Part shown: in pieces, positions 8,286-17,258 of the stretch
Numbering within the stretch: position 1 is the stretch's first letter
How the letters are laid out: every line of letters begins with the position of its first letter
Assembly: GCA_023450935.1 (NCBI GenBank)
Contig: JAEXGH010000030.1
Span: 1 to 63,420, forward strand
Reading direction: 5' to 3'
Length of the DNA: 63,420 nt
DNA from: Verrucomicrobiota bacterium
GTDB taxonomy: Bacteria; Verrucomicrobiota; Verrucomicrobiia; Opitutales; Intestinicryptomonadaceae
Translations under genes and position numbers: made by a program
Notes under the pieces: generated by a model
The model's input: the letters and a program-made list of their open reading frames with translations, nothing else
Database searches by the model: none
Told to the model about the DNA's origin: nothing

Positions 8286-9617
8286 TTAGAGGAGGGTGAT
8301 TTTGATTTTTTTGCGGGTAAAGGTGGGAATGTCGATGTCGATTCCCTTGCGTTCGTTGGTGGGAGTGTTTTCGAAAAGCCCGCGCTCGTCGAAAACGAAA
8401 GACATCTGCTCTTTGGTTGTCGATTTCGTCGATTCCTTGGGGAGGTCGGGCTTGTATTCGACAGGCGCGGCAGGTTGAGGCGCGGGGGCGGAAACGCTTT
8501 TGTCGTCCTCGTCGCGGAGGTCGTCAACTTCCTCGGCGGGGGAGTCGGGCGTTTTGGTAAGCGAAGAGTCGGGGGCGTCGGACGTTTGTGCGGGGCTTGC
8601 TGCCCGTGCCCGATCGAATGCCTGCTGTGGCTTTTCGTTTGAAATTGGTTCTGTGGTTGCCGCGGCGTCGGGTTCGGTAGGCGCAGTGTCAATGGCTGCG
8701 GCTTGCTGTGCGGAAGAGAGCGCGGGCGTGGCAATCGCGAGAATTTCGAATGTCGAAATGGACGCGTCGGGGGCGAGCGAGAAAATTATGTTTTCGGCGT
8801 TGAAGGCGTCTTTGCCCGATTTCAGCGTGCTTTTTATTTCGTTCATCGACGTCGCTTTCGGGCAACGTATCGAAATCAGGACAGTCTCGGCGCGGTCGAA
8901 TTTCGCGGAGAACATCGGCGATTTTTTAATGGCTTCGAAAGCTTCGTCTGCAGCGTTGGCAGGCGCGCATGCAAAGCCCGCGCCGATGTCCTTTTTTGCG
9001 AAGGCCGCAGTGAATGCGGGGGCGTCTATCTTCAAAAATGCCGACGGCGAAAAGCCAGCCGCCAGAGCCGCTACGACCCCTGCGACCGTTTCGTTGCCGC
9101 GCTCCAGCGATTCCTCCACGTCCAAGTCGGGATTCAAAAGCATCTCGTTGGGCAGGGCTATTGCCGCGGCGCATTTGTTCTTCAAAAAGTTGAAGCTCTT
9201 TTTTGCGATGTTGTTTTTTGTTGTGCCCTCAAGCTCCATCGGCATTGCGCACAGGGCTATTACCGTGGTTGGCGTTTCGGCGAGTTTCGCCAAAACGGGG
9301 GCCACAATGCTTGCCGTTCCGCCGCCGAGTCCGCCAACAATCACGAGCGTTTGCGTGCGTCGGGCGGCTTTCGCCAAGTATTGAACGTATTCAACGGCGG
9401 TCTGCTTTGCGAGGTTTACGTTGCCACCCGTTCCCTGGGCTGTTTTTGGCGAGGCAAGCGGAAGTTTTTTGTCGGCAACGGCGTTTTCGACGCGCGCGAC
9501 ATCTGTATCGACCGCCACCGTCTGGACGTTCGCCAATTTTGCGGCTGATATTTTCGCAAGCATTTTCACGCCCGCTGCGCCTATTCCCACAACCCTTATT
9601 TTTGTTTCGTCCGCCAT
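8286..9617 (-). CDS. ftsZ: Cell division protein FtsZ, highly divergent
   Basis: 443 residues; tubulin-like GTPase that forms the division ring. The N-terminal domain is recognisable (IRVVGIGAAGVKML, VDTDV, GGLGGGTASIVAP), as are the second domain and a long Pro/Ala/Ser linker (about 300-420). The C-terminal peptide IDIPTFTRKK matches the FtsA/ZipA-binding peptide. Oddities: the T1 loop GGGGGN reads GAAGVK; the tubulin signature GGGTGTG reads GGGTASI; the T7 loop N-x-D-x-x-D reads K196-I-D198-A-P-A201, losing the Asn and the second Asp needed for GTP hydrolysis. Its start is 2 bases from the ftsA stop. Identity rests on position, fold and C-terminal peptide; enzyme activity is doubtful. Confidence 0.88.
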   Translation of the reverse strand: MADETKIRVVGIGAAGVKMLAKISAAKLANVQTVAVDTDVARVENAVADKKLPLASPKTAQGTGGNVNLAKQTAVEYVQYLAKAARRTQTLVIVGGLGGGTASIVAPVLAKLAETPTTVIALCAMPMELEGTTKNNIAKKSFNFLKNKCAAAIALPNEMLLNPDLDVEESLERGNETVAGVVAALAAGFSPSAFLKIDAPAFTAAFAKKDIGAGFACAPANAADEAFEAIKKSPMFSAKFDRAETVLISIRCPKATSMNEIKSTLKSGKDAFNAENIIFSLAPDASISTFEILAIATPALSSAQQAAAIDTAPTEPDAAATTEPISNEKPQQAFDRARAASPAQTSDAPDSSLTKTPDSPAEEVDDLRDEDDKSVSAPAPQPAAPVEYKPDLPKESTKSTTKEQMSFVFDERGLFENTPTNERKGIDIDIPTFTRKKIKITLL

Positions 9618-9619
9618 GG

Positions 9620-10816
9620 TTAGAAGAAAATTTCCTTTATCGCGGAAAAGATTCCCGACTTCTTTTGGGAACGCTTTTGTTCGCGCATTTTGATGTGTTC
9701 AAGCACGCCGAGCGTTGTCGCCCAGCTCTGCATGCGCAGATGGTTGGGCAGGCTGCCCGAGAATTTTCCGCGCGAGCATGGGCGCGAGAATATTTCCGCG
9801 GCAAGCTCGCAAAGGCCCTCGGTGTTGGACGCCCCTCCCGTGAGAACGACCTCCCCAATGCCGTTTTCGTTTAGGAATTCCGAAACGTCTTCGCGCAGAA
9901 TTTCCAGAAGCTCAATCACGCGGGCGCGGACTATTTTGTTGACGGAATCGCCGAGGATTTTCTTGTCGCCGATTTGTTTGTCGCCTATTGCCCAGTAGAT
10001 TTTCTTGCGTTCGTCCTCCGAAAGCAGCAGCTTACCGCACGAAATTTTGACATTTTCGGCCGTCTTCGGCGAGAGGTGCAGACCGAGCGCGATGTCATTT
10101 GTAATGTGGTTGCCTCCCACGGGAATTACGCCCGCCGCAACAACTTTTCCGTTTTTGATGAACGCGTAGTCCGTAGTCCCCGCGCCAATGTCGGCAACAA
10201 GAACGCCGTCGGTTTTCTGCTTTGCGCTCGTCACGGCTATGGCGGAGGCTATGCCCGAAAGAATAATATCGTCGAACTCCAGCCCCGCGCTTCTTATGAT
10301 GTTGGCAATTTCTATGAGGCGTTCGTTGTCGCCGTGAATCATGAGGTATTCGGCGTCGATTTTAGAGCCTGTTTTGCCAATCGGGTCTATGCACGGTTTG
10401 TCGTCGAGGTAGTAGCCGCAGCAGATGCGCTGAATGTAGCTTCTGCCCGATTCGAGCGTTTTGCGCTTGGCGTCCTCCTTGGCGCGCTCCACGTCCTCCC
10501 TGCGGACCGTTCCGTCGGGGCTTGAAATGTTTGCCGAACCGAGGTTGCGAAATGTTTTTATGTGCGTTCCGCTTATTGCAAGCGACACCGTTTTTATCTT
10601 TACCGACGCCTTATTTTCGGCGTTTATTACGGCGTCGCGCGTTTTGTTGTAGACTTTTGCAACGTCAATAATGTCGCCCTTGCGGACGGAGGTGAGTGTG
10701 TCGGCACTGCTTTTGGAGATTATGTTAAGCCTGTTGCCGTCCACGATTTCCGCCAATAGCACCTTGACTTTCGACGTTCCCCATTCCAATACTGCTACCG
10801 TTTGGCTTTCGCTCAT
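9620..10816 (-). CDS. ftsA: Cell division protein FtsA
   Basis: 398 residues, an actin-like ATPase that anchors FtsZ to the membrane and recruits division proteins. Actin-fold motifs are present: phosphate-1 LEWGTSKVKVL (about 10), the 1C domain (about 85-165), phosphate-2 VADIGAGTTDYA (about 207) and the adenosine motif VLTGGAS (about 326). The C-terminus FSAIKEIFF can form the amphipathic membrane-targeting helix. The catalytic motifs look intact, unlike those of the FtsZ next to it. Its ATG overlaps the ftsQ stop by 4 bases. Confidence 0.93.
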   Translation of the reverse strand: MSESQTVAVLEWGTSKVKVLLAEIVDGNRLNIISKSSADTLTSVRKGDIIDVAKVYNKTRDAVINAENKASVKIKTVSLAISGTHIKTFRNLGSANISSPDGTVRREDVERAKEDAKRKTLESGRSYIQRICCGYYLDDKPCIDPIGKTGSKIDAEYLMIHGDNERLIEIANIIRSAGLEFDDIILSGIASAIAVTSAKQKTDGVLVADIGAGTTDYAFIKNGKVVAAGVIPVGGNHITNDIALGLHLSPKTAENVKISCGKLLLSEDERKKIYWAIGDKQIGDKKILGDSVNKIVRARVIELLEILREDVSEFLNENGIGEVVLTGGASNTEGLCELAAEIFSRPCSRGKFSGSLPNHLRMQSWATTLGVLEHIKMREQKRSQKKSGIFSAIKEIFF

Positions 10817-11697
10817 TTTTTTGTCCGTAGTTTAACGTCGGCGCGCTCCCTGAGGGAGAGGTCGATTTGTTTGATGTCCTGAAGTTTGTTCTCCTTGGAG
10901 TAGCGCAAAACGTATTCGAGCCTGTCGAACTGTTTGGGGTAGTCCTGCGGGGCGAAGATTATTTTCACGCCGTCGTCGGTTGTAGCTGCAATGAGCTTGA
11001 CTACGCTGTCGATGTCTTTGACGTCGATTTCCGCCCATTTTTGCATGGGCATCTTTGCCTGCGAGAACGCGAGAAATTCCATGAGCTGTTTTATGCACTT
11101 CAGGTCGGCGGGCGTGCGGCCGTCGAAACGCAGCTCGTATCCGGTAATCAGCGGGAGCGAGTCGTAGTATTTCGGATTCAGGCATACCGGTTCGTAGAAG
11201 ACGCCCTCCGGCGAAATTGCGTATTTCACCGTGCGCATGTCTATTTCCGTTTGGGCGCGCGCCACGGGGCGGCGTTCGGTGATTGTAATGCGGATTTTGT
11301 CGGGATAGGCGCGGTCTACCTTCGCCGTCTTTACCTGCGACAGCCCCTCCAGCGCGCTTTTTACGGCGAATATGTTTACGTCGGAAAGTTTCGTTTTCTT
11401 TGGCAGCTTGATATAGCCGCGAATCCACTGCGGGGTGATTACGCCGTCGGTCTTGAATTCTATGCGGCGGACGGGGTTGCTGCCCACGCCGAAGATATCG
11501 TCGAAGAACGCGTTTTTGCATAGATACACAACGCCGCACACACCCGCGCAAACGGCGGCGGCAACCGCCACAAAAAACAGCCTGCCGAAAAACAGGCGCG
11601 CCGACGCCTTCCAAGAGACCGATTTCGATTTCCTCTTGTTCGGGCCGCTTAGCAGGTCGCGCCAGTCCGAGGACTTGTTCTTTCCGTTTTTGCTCAT
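10813..11697 (-). CDS. ftsQ: Cell division protein FtsQ (POTRA domain)
   Basis: 294 residues: a basic cytoplasmic N-terminus, one membrane helix (about 33-55), a POTRA-like segment (about 78-147, with IRGYIKL and TITERRPVA) and an FtsQ beta-domain. It would bridge early and late division proteins in the periplasm as part of FtsQLB. Sits between ddl and ftsA with 4-base overlaps at both ends, the standard dcw place. Confidence 0.88.
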   Translation of the reverse strand: MSKNGKNKSSDWRDLLSGPNKRKSKSVSWKASARLFFGRLFFVAVAAAVCAGVCGVVYLCKNAFFDDIFGVGSNPVRRIEFKTDGVITPQWIRGYIKLPKKTKLSDVNIFAVKSALEGLSQVKTAKVDRAYPDKIRITITERRPVARAQTEIDMRTVKYAISPEGVFYEPVCLNPKYYDSLPLITGYELRFDGRTPADLKCIKQLMEFLAFSQAKMPMQKWAEIDVKDIDSVVKLIAATTDDGVKIIFAPQDYPKQFDRLEYVLRYSKENKLQDIKQIDLSLRERADVKLRTKK

Positions 11698-12605
11698 TTA
11701 TCGGCGAGTCTTTTGAATGCGTTTTCGACCATTTTTTTGCAGAGCGAATCGAAGTCGTAGCCGACGCACGACGCGCTTTTGGGCAACAGGCTTGTGGGCG
11801 TCATTCCCGGAAGCGTGTTGATTTCCAGAATGACGAAGGAGCCGTCGGCGCGCATAATGAAATCGACGCGCGCGAAGTCGCGACAGCCGCATACTTCGAA
11901 CGCCTTTTCGGCGGCGTCGCGGATTTTTGCGAGCGTGTCTTCATCTACTTTCGCGGGGAACTCGTAGCGCGTAGAACCCGCCGTATACTTGCGCTTGAAG
12001 TCGTATACGCCGCCCTCGGGAATGATTTCCACAAGTCCCGCCGCCTTGCCGTCGATTACCCCGATTGAAAATTCGCGCCCCTTCACGTATTCTTCGGCGA
12101 GCCAAAAGCCCTCCGAGATTTTTCCCACAACGCTCTCGGTTTCCGCCGCCGAGTGCGTTATTGAAAGCCCCACGCTGCTGCCCTTGCCGGCGGGCTTGAT
12201 TACCGCGCCGTTCGGGGAAAGCGCGGCTATTGCGCGCGCCATATTTTTCTGCGCGGCGTCGAATTCAATCGAGGCGGCGACGGGGAGACCGGCAAATTTA
12301 AGCAACGCCTTCGCCGCGGGCTTTACCATGCATACGCGGCTTGCCAAGCTGCCGCAGCCCGCATAGGCGAAACCCGCTTCGTCGAGCTGTTTTTGGAGCG
12401 TCCCGTCCTCTCCGTAGTCCCCGTGCATTGCGGGGAAGATAACGCACGCGCGGTTGTCGAGCCCCGACGGGAGTTCGTTTTTTTCGAGCACTACAAGCTC
12501 CGCGTCGAAATTTTTGCGCAGAGATTCGAACACGAATTTTCCGCTTACTTTCGAGACTTCGCTTTCGGGGGAAATGCCCCCGCAGAAAACAACTACTTTT
12601 GCCAT
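11694..12605 (-). CDS. ddl: D-alanine--D-alanine ligase
   Basis: 303 residues, the usual length for DdlB. ATP-grasp enzyme that joins two D-Ala for the peptidoglycan stem in the cytosol. Visible signatures: FPAMHGDYGEDGTLQ (about 58), the ATP-binding KPAGKGSSVGLS (about 157), DFARVDF (about 241) and ILEINTLPGMTPTSLLPKSA (about 255) with metal ligands. It overlaps murC by 13 bases and ftsQ by 4. In many bacteria murB lies between murC and ddl; here it does not. Confidence 0.95.
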   Translation of the reverse strand: MAKVVVFCGGISPESEVSKVSGKFVFESLRKNFDAELVVLEKNELPSGLDNRACVIFPAMHGDYGEDGTLQKQLDEAGFAYAGCGSLASRVCMVKPAAKALLKFAGLPVAASIEFDAAQKNMARAIAALSPNGAVIKPAGKGSSVGLSITHSAAETESVVGKISEGFWLAEEYVKGREFSIGVIDGKAAGLVEIIPEGGVYDFKRKYTAGSTRYEFPAKVDEDTLAKIRDAAEKAFEVCGCRDFARVDFIMRADGSFVILEINTLPGMTPTSLLPKSASCVGYDFDSLCKKMVENAFKRLADK

Positions 12606-13846
12606 TTTTTATCCTTGAAAAATTCCGCGGCTTCGAAATACAAATCGCCCGCGCCTACGAAGGCGATTGCCTGTTTTTTGCCGCTTTTGTTGTCTGACAT
12701 AAGTTCGCGCAGATAGTCGAAAATTTCGCCGTTTTTTGCAAGCACTATGGACTTGTTCCGCGATTTTTCGGCGATTTTTTCCGACGTTGCCGACGCGTCG
12801 AAAGGTTCGCTTGCCGCGTAGACTTCGGCGAGCAGTATTTTTGCCCCGCACGCGTTCGCGTCTAGAATTTCGGCGAATTTGCCCGCAAAACTTTTTGTGC
12901 GCGAATATCTGTGCGGCTGGAACACGATGGTTTTTTCGGCATCGGGATACTTCGCGCAGAAATAGTCGAGGAACGCCGCCACTTCAGACGGGTGGTGCGC
13001 GTAGTCGGCTACGGCAACCGTGCGCGAGTCGCAAAAAAGAGTTTCCTGACGCCGTCTTAGCCCCATGAAATCGGCGAACGCGTCGGCGGGAAGCCGCGTT
13101 TGCAGAGCGCATTCGAACGCGGCGCGCGCGAGCGTTTTGTTTGCCTCGTTGAACGCGGCGGGCGTTTTAACCGGACGCGCTTTTTGCGGAAATTCGGCGG
13201 CTACTTTCGCCAGAATTTTGTCGGATTCGGAAAATACCACGGCGCGCTTCGTGCGCGCGAACAGTCGGCGGAACATTTGCTCTACGGCGTCCCAGTCGGC
13301 GTAGGTGTCGGTATGGTCCAAGTCGGCGTTGACTGCGACAGTTATTTCGGGCGAGAAGTTTTCTATGGTGCCGTCGCTTTCGTCTATTTCCGAAAACAGC
13401 ATTCCTCCCTCCGCGCAGTGTCTGTGCATTTCAAAACCCGCGGGGATTGCGCCCACAAGCCAGCCGGCGGCGGGAGCGTATTTGTTTGCCGCGTGCGCGC
13501 AGAGGGCGGAAACTGTGCTTTTGCCGTGGCTACCTACCACCGCCACAAGGCGTCGGCGCGCGCAAAGTTGCGCCCAGCATTCGCCGCGCAGCATGGTTTT
13601 TTTTGCGCCGCATTTTTCGATGTCGGGAAGGCGTCTTTTCAGGGCGGTAGAAATTACGACGGCGTCGAACCCGTCGAGGCGCCGCATGCGCGCGCCCACG
13701 TCCACGCCGTTGCGCGAGAGGTATTCAAGCACGTCGGCGTTGGGACAGTCGTCAAAACCCGCGACATCGTTGCCGTCGGCTTTCAGAAAAGCGGCCAAGG
13801 GAGCCATACCCATGCCGCAAACGCCACCCATGTAGTAAGACGACAT
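12593..13846 (-). CDS. murC: UDP-N-acetylmuramate--L-alanine ligase
   Basis: 417 residues, slightly shorter than the usual 450-490. Mur ligase adding L-Ala to UDP-MurNAc. N-terminal UDP-binding Rossmann motif GGVCGMGMAPLA (about 7), P-loop VVGSHGKSTVSAL (about 105), central-domain DLDHTDTYADWDAVEQMF (about 185) and the C-terminal domain with YAHHPSEV (about 283) and FQPHRYSRTK (about 310), typical of MurC. Placed between murG and ddl, so MurC rather than Mpl is the better call. Confidence 0.92.
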   Translation of the reverse strand: MSSYYMGGVCGMGMAPLAAFLKADGNDVAGFDDCPNADVLEYLSRNGVDVGARMRRLDGFDAVVISTALKRRLPDIEKCGAKKTMLRGECWAQLCARRRLVAVVGSHGKSTVSALCAHAANKYAPAAGWLVGAIPAGFEMHRHCAEGGMLFSEIDESDGTIENFSPEITVAVNADLDHTDTYADWDAVEQMFRRLFARTKRAVVFSESDKILAKVAAEFPQKARPVKTPAAFNEANKTLARAAFECALQTRLPADAFADFMGLRRRQETLFCDSRTVAVADYAHHPSEVAAFLDYFCAKYPDAEKTIVFQPHRYSRTKSFAGKFAEILDANACGAKILLAEVYAASEPFDASATSEKIAEKSRNKSIVLAKNGEIFDYLRELMSDNKSGKKQAIAFVGAGDLYFEAAEFFKDKKWQK

Positions 13847-13853
13847 TTTTGCT

Positions 13854-14945
13854 TCAACGCTCCCCCACTATTTGCACGATGTCGTCCACAATGCGCGAGT
13901 AGTCGTTTTGCGCGTCTATTCTCTCGAGGTTGCCCGCCATTGTTTCCTGCAGGCTTTTGTTGTTTTTCAACGAGAGCACTTCGTCGAAAAGCTTTTCCAT
14001 TTGCGACTGCTCCACAACCGCGCATCCGCCCTGTTTTTCAAAGCATTTTGCGTTTTCGAACTGGTGGTTGTCGGCGGCGAATGGGTATGGCACCATTATC
14101 GACGGCACGCGGCAGCGCGCAAGCTCCGCTATCGTTCCCGCTCCCGCGCGGGCTACAACGAGCGTAGCCGCCGACAGCGCGGACGCCATGTTGTCGCAGA
14201 ATTCGAGCGACTTGAATCTGCGCACAACGCCCGTTTTGGAAACGGCGGTTCTTTCGGTATATTTGTTCTTCGCCTGTCCGCAGACGCACAGAACGTCGAT
14301 GTCTTCTGCGGCGAGTTTTTCGAAATTTTCATAGGCCCAGTCGTTTAGAGCCGCCGCGCCCTGACTCCCTCCGAGCACGAGCAGGATTTCGGCGTCGGGC
14401 GCAAAACCGAACGCCGCCTTTGCTGCGTCGGAGTCAATCCTGCGGATTTCGTTGCGCAGCGGATAGCCGGCAAATTTTACCTGATTGATTTTCCTGCGTG
14501 GAATCTCCACCCCGAACGGGACATACACTCGCTTTGCAAGGTATCCGAGCAGGCGCGTAGCCTTGCCCGTGCGGCGGTTGGCTTCGTGCAAAATTATCGG
14601 CTTATGCGCCATCGCCGCCGCGAGCGCAAGACCCAACGAGTTGAATCCTCCAAAGCATATAAGCACATCGTATCTGCCGTTCAAGATGATTTTCCGCCCC
14701 GTCAAAAACGCCTTTACGAACTCCTTCAGGAAGTTCGCGAATTTAAGCGGCGACTTGTTGAACGCCACCCCCGGCATTTTGATGAAATGCAAATCAGTGT
14801 ATTTTTCCACGAGTTTGGAATCGACCTGCTTCTTGCTGATTGCAAAGCTTACGCGGTGCCCCGCGGCAATCAACGCCTGCCCGATTGCAATCCCCGGAAC
14901 GAGGTGTCCGCCCGTTCCGCCGCACGCTATTATAAAATTACTCAT
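13854..14945 (-). CDS. murG: UDP-GlcNAc:lipid I N-acetylglucosaminyltransferase
   Basis: 363 residues, GT28 glycosyltransferase making lipid II at the inner face of the membrane. Start ATG at 14945 (a TTG six bases upstream is ignored) gives MSNFIIACGGTGGHLVPG with the acceptor-binding G-loop; a second G-loop, LGGSQGAAALN, lies near 185 and the donor site MVPYPFAADNHQFENA near 280. The start overlaps the ftsW stop by 8 bases. Confidence 0.95.
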   Translation of the reverse strand: MSNFIIACGGTGGHLVPGIAIGQALIAAGHRVSFAISKKQVDSKLVEKYTDLHFIKMPGVAFNKSPLKFANFLKEFVKAFLTGRKIILNGRYDVLICFGGFNSLGLALAAAMAHKPIILHEANRRTGKATRLLGYLAKRVYVPFGVEIPRRKINQVKFAGYPLRNEIRRIDSDAAKAAFGFAPDAEILLVLGGSQGAAALNDWAYENFEKLAAEDIDVLCVCGQAKNKYTERTAVSKTGVVRRFKSLEFCDNMASALSAATLVVARAGAGTIAELARCRVPSIMVPYPFAADNHQFENAKCFEKQGGCAVVEQSQMEKLFDEVLSLKNNKSLQETMAGNLERIDAQNDYSRIVDDIVQIVGER

Positions 14946-16065
14946 ACTCAACCGCTTTGATTTTTGTAGGTTTGCGCCAAGTTCTTGCGCAGTTGAAAAT
15001 TATTCCCAAAAAAACGAACATCACAAGCAGGTTCGAACCGCCCAGACTGATGAACGGAAGCGAAATTCCCTTTGTGGGCATCAGTCCGGTGACCACGCAC
15101 ATGTTGAACATTGCCTGATACGTTATCATCAGGATTGCGCCGAACGCCATATAAAATTCGAATTTGTTTTTCGCCCTTTTAAGCAGGAAAATCCCCGCGA
15201 AGAAAATCACCAGAAACATAGCGACAACAAGCAGGGTGAAAAACAGTCCCATTTCCTCTCCCACTATCGCGAAGATGAAGTCGGTATGGGCTTCCGGCAG
15301 GAACGACAATTGTTGGCGTCCGCGCCCTATCCCCGCGCCGCGGACTCCGCCCGCGCCGAACCCCAATATAGCCTGATAGAGCTGGTATGAGCCTTCAAGC
15401 TTCGTGTTTTCTATATCCAGAAACGCCAGCACGCGCGCGCGGCGCACGGGGCTTAAATAGACAAGCACGCCCAACACCGCCGTTCCGAAAGCCAGCAATC
15501 CCGCCAAAACGCCTTTAGGACACCCCGCTATGAAAATCATCGAAACCGCCACGAGTCCGCATAGCGCGCACGTTCCGAAGTCGGGTTCGGCGATGATTAG
15601 AAAACAGAACAACGCCGCAAGCGCCAGCGGTTTTACAATGCCGTCTTTTACCGTGCCCACGCGCCGCTGGTTGTCGTGCAAAAACGACGCCAACAAAAGC
15701 ACCACTGCGATTTTTGCGAAGTCGCTCGGCTGGACGGCAATCGGGCCGAAGCTCAGCCACCTGCGCGAACCGTTGACTTCCTTGCCTATTTGCGGAATCA
15801 GAACCAAAACCAAAAGTATCGCGCACCCCACGGCTATCGGCACGGCGAGCTTCTTGAGCTTTTGAAGGTCTACAAACGCCGTTATCGTCCCCGCCGCCAG
15901 AGCCACGCACATGAAGACCGCCTGCTTCTGCATAAACTCGTGCGGGTTCGATTTCCCCGAACCCGCGCTTTCAAGAATGAGAAGTCCGACGGCGCAAAGC
16001 ACCGCCGCCGCCGCCGCGATAAGCAGCGGCGACCACAAAAAAACCGAATCGTCGGACTTCCTCAT
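14938..16065 (-). CDS. ftsW: SEDS peptidoglycan glycosyltransferase FtsW
   Basis: 375 residues with about ten membrane segments. SEDS-family polymerase of septal peptidoglycan, partner of the FtsI found in the same cluster. Family features are seen: GSRRWLSFGPIAVQPSDFAK (about 98) with the QPSE/D-type loop, AHTDFIFAIVGEE (about 262) and the terminal region GLMPTKGISLPFISLGGSNL (about 325). The place between the LysM gene and murG supports FtsW over RodA. Confidence 0.93.
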   Translation of the reverse strand: MRKSDDSVFLWSPLLIAAAAAVLCAVGLLILESAGSGKSNPHEFMQKQAVFMCVALAAGTITAFVDLQKLKKLAVPIAVGCAILLVLVLIPQIGKEVNGSRRWLSFGPIAVQPSDFAKIAVVLLLASFLHDNQRRVGTVKDGIVKPLALAALFCFLIIAEPDFGTCALCGLVAVSMIFIAGCPKGVLAGLLAFGTAVLGVLVYLSPVRRARVLAFLDIENTKLEGSYQLYQAILGFGAGGVRGAGIGRGRQQLSFLPEAHTDFIFAIVGEEMGLFFTLLVVAMFLVIFFAGIFLLKRAKNKFEFYMAFGAILMITYQAMFNMCVVTGLMPTKGISLPFISLGGSNLLVMFVFLGIIFNCARTWRKPTKIKAVEYE

Positions 16066-16072
16066 TTGCCGA

Positions 16073-17224
16073 TTATTGAATTACTATTACTTCCGTCGTG
16101 TCTTCGTCCTTTTTGGGCGCGGGGGCCGCCGCCGCCGCTTCCGGCGCGGGTTTTTCGGGAACAATCACGGGAGCCGCTTCCGCCTTGACTTCCTGCTTGG
16201 GCTGTTCGGCGGGTTTTGCTTCGGCTGCCGCGGGAGCTTTAGCTTCGGGCTTTGCCGCTACTGCGGCGGGTTTTGCTTCGGCCTTCGCCGCCGACTTGCC
16301 CGCGGGAATTACGAGTTTCTGCCCGACTCTTATTTTGCGCGGGTCGGAAATGTTGTTGCGCTTTTTGATGTCGGCTATTTTTACGCCGTATTTGTGCGCT
16401 ATCGAGCCGAGAACTTCGCCGCTTTTTACAACGTGGACAATCTCGCCGTCTTTTGCGGCCGCTTTTTGCGCGCGGGGAGCTTCGGTTTTCGCGGAGGCGG
16501 AATCGGTTTTTCTGACGTTGAGTTTTTGACCGACTCTTATGTTTGCGTTTTTAAGGCTGTTAATCTGCATCAGCTGCGCCACCGACATTCCGTTTTTGAA
16601 CGCGATTTTCGAAAGCGAATCGCCCTTCTGGACGACGTATACCGACATGTCTTCACCCGCCGAAACGCCTTCCGCCGATGCGGCTTCGGCCACAGCCTTC
16701 TCCTGCGCGGAGGCGGGAATTTTGAGCTTCTGACCCACTCTTATGGAGTTGGAATTCTTTATCGAATTGAGCTTTGCAATCACCGCCGCCGACACTCCGT
16801 ATTTGTGGGCTATCTTCGAGAGCGAATCGCCCTTCTGGACGGTATAGATTTTTGTTTCACCCGCAAATTCGTTTTGCTTGGACGGCTTTTTCGGCTCTAT
16901 TTTCATGGGCTCGATCGCGCCGCCGTCATTGAGCGCATCGGGGATCGCGGGAACGGGCTCCATTTGCTTTGTGTCCTCCAGACTGTATGTAGGCTTTGTG
17001 GGCGCAACGCGCAGGTCGGGGCTGCCCTCGGGCATTTTTACCGCGGGTTCGGCAACCGTGTTGTTGTCGGCGGAAATCGTCGTTACCTGTTCCGACGTTT
17101 CCGCCGTCGGAGCCTGGCTTTCGGCGGCGTCTTTATCGGAGCTGCAGCCCGCCTGAATGAGCAGAATTCCTATTACCGCAGCGTGTATCGACACGATTGT
17201 TGTTATTGCTATTGATTTTTTCAT
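16073..17224 (-). CDS. Triple-LysM secreted protein in the division cluster
   Basis: 383 residues: an N-terminal hydrophobic segment ending in AGCSSDK (Cys27; a possible lipoprotein site, though the -3 residue is Gln, which is unusual), an acidic/Pro linker, three LysM domains (about 126-171, 195-239 and 262-308; YTVQKGDSLSKIAHKYG type) and an Ala/Pro/Lys/Glu-rich tail to the end. LysM binds the glycan of peptidoglycan, so a periplasmic wall-binding role in division is a fair inference. It lies between murD and ftsW with 7 bases to ftsW, so it is likely co-transcribed. It has no catalytic domain that I can see. Confidence 0.85.
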   Translation of the reverse strand: MKKSIAITTIVSIHAAVIGILLIQAGCSSDKDAAESQAPTAETSEQVTTISADNNTVAEPAVKMPEGSPDLRVAPTKPTYSLEDTKQMEPVPAIPDALNDGGAIEPMKIEPKKPSKQNEFAGETKIYTVQKGDSLSKIAHKYGVSAAVIAKLNSIKNSNSIRVGQKLKIPASAQEKAVAEAASAEGVSAGEDMSVYVVQKGDSLSKIAFKNGMSVAQLMQINSLKNANIRVGQKLNVRKTDSASAKTEAPRAQKAAAKDGEIVHVVKSGEVLGSIAHKYGVKIADIKKRNNISDPRKIRVGQKLVIPAGKSAAKAEAKPAAVAAKPEAKAPAAAEAKPAEQPKQEVKAEAAPVIVPEKPAPEAAAAAPAPKKDEDTTEVIVIQ

Positions 17225-17258
17225 AATGCTCTTTTTTGGTTTTTTTGTGGTTCTATGA

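Noticed and set aside
15911..17215. 434-codon plus-strand open frame
   Set aside because: Antisense shadow of the LysM gene and ftsW; Arg/Cys/Phe-rich nonsense composition.
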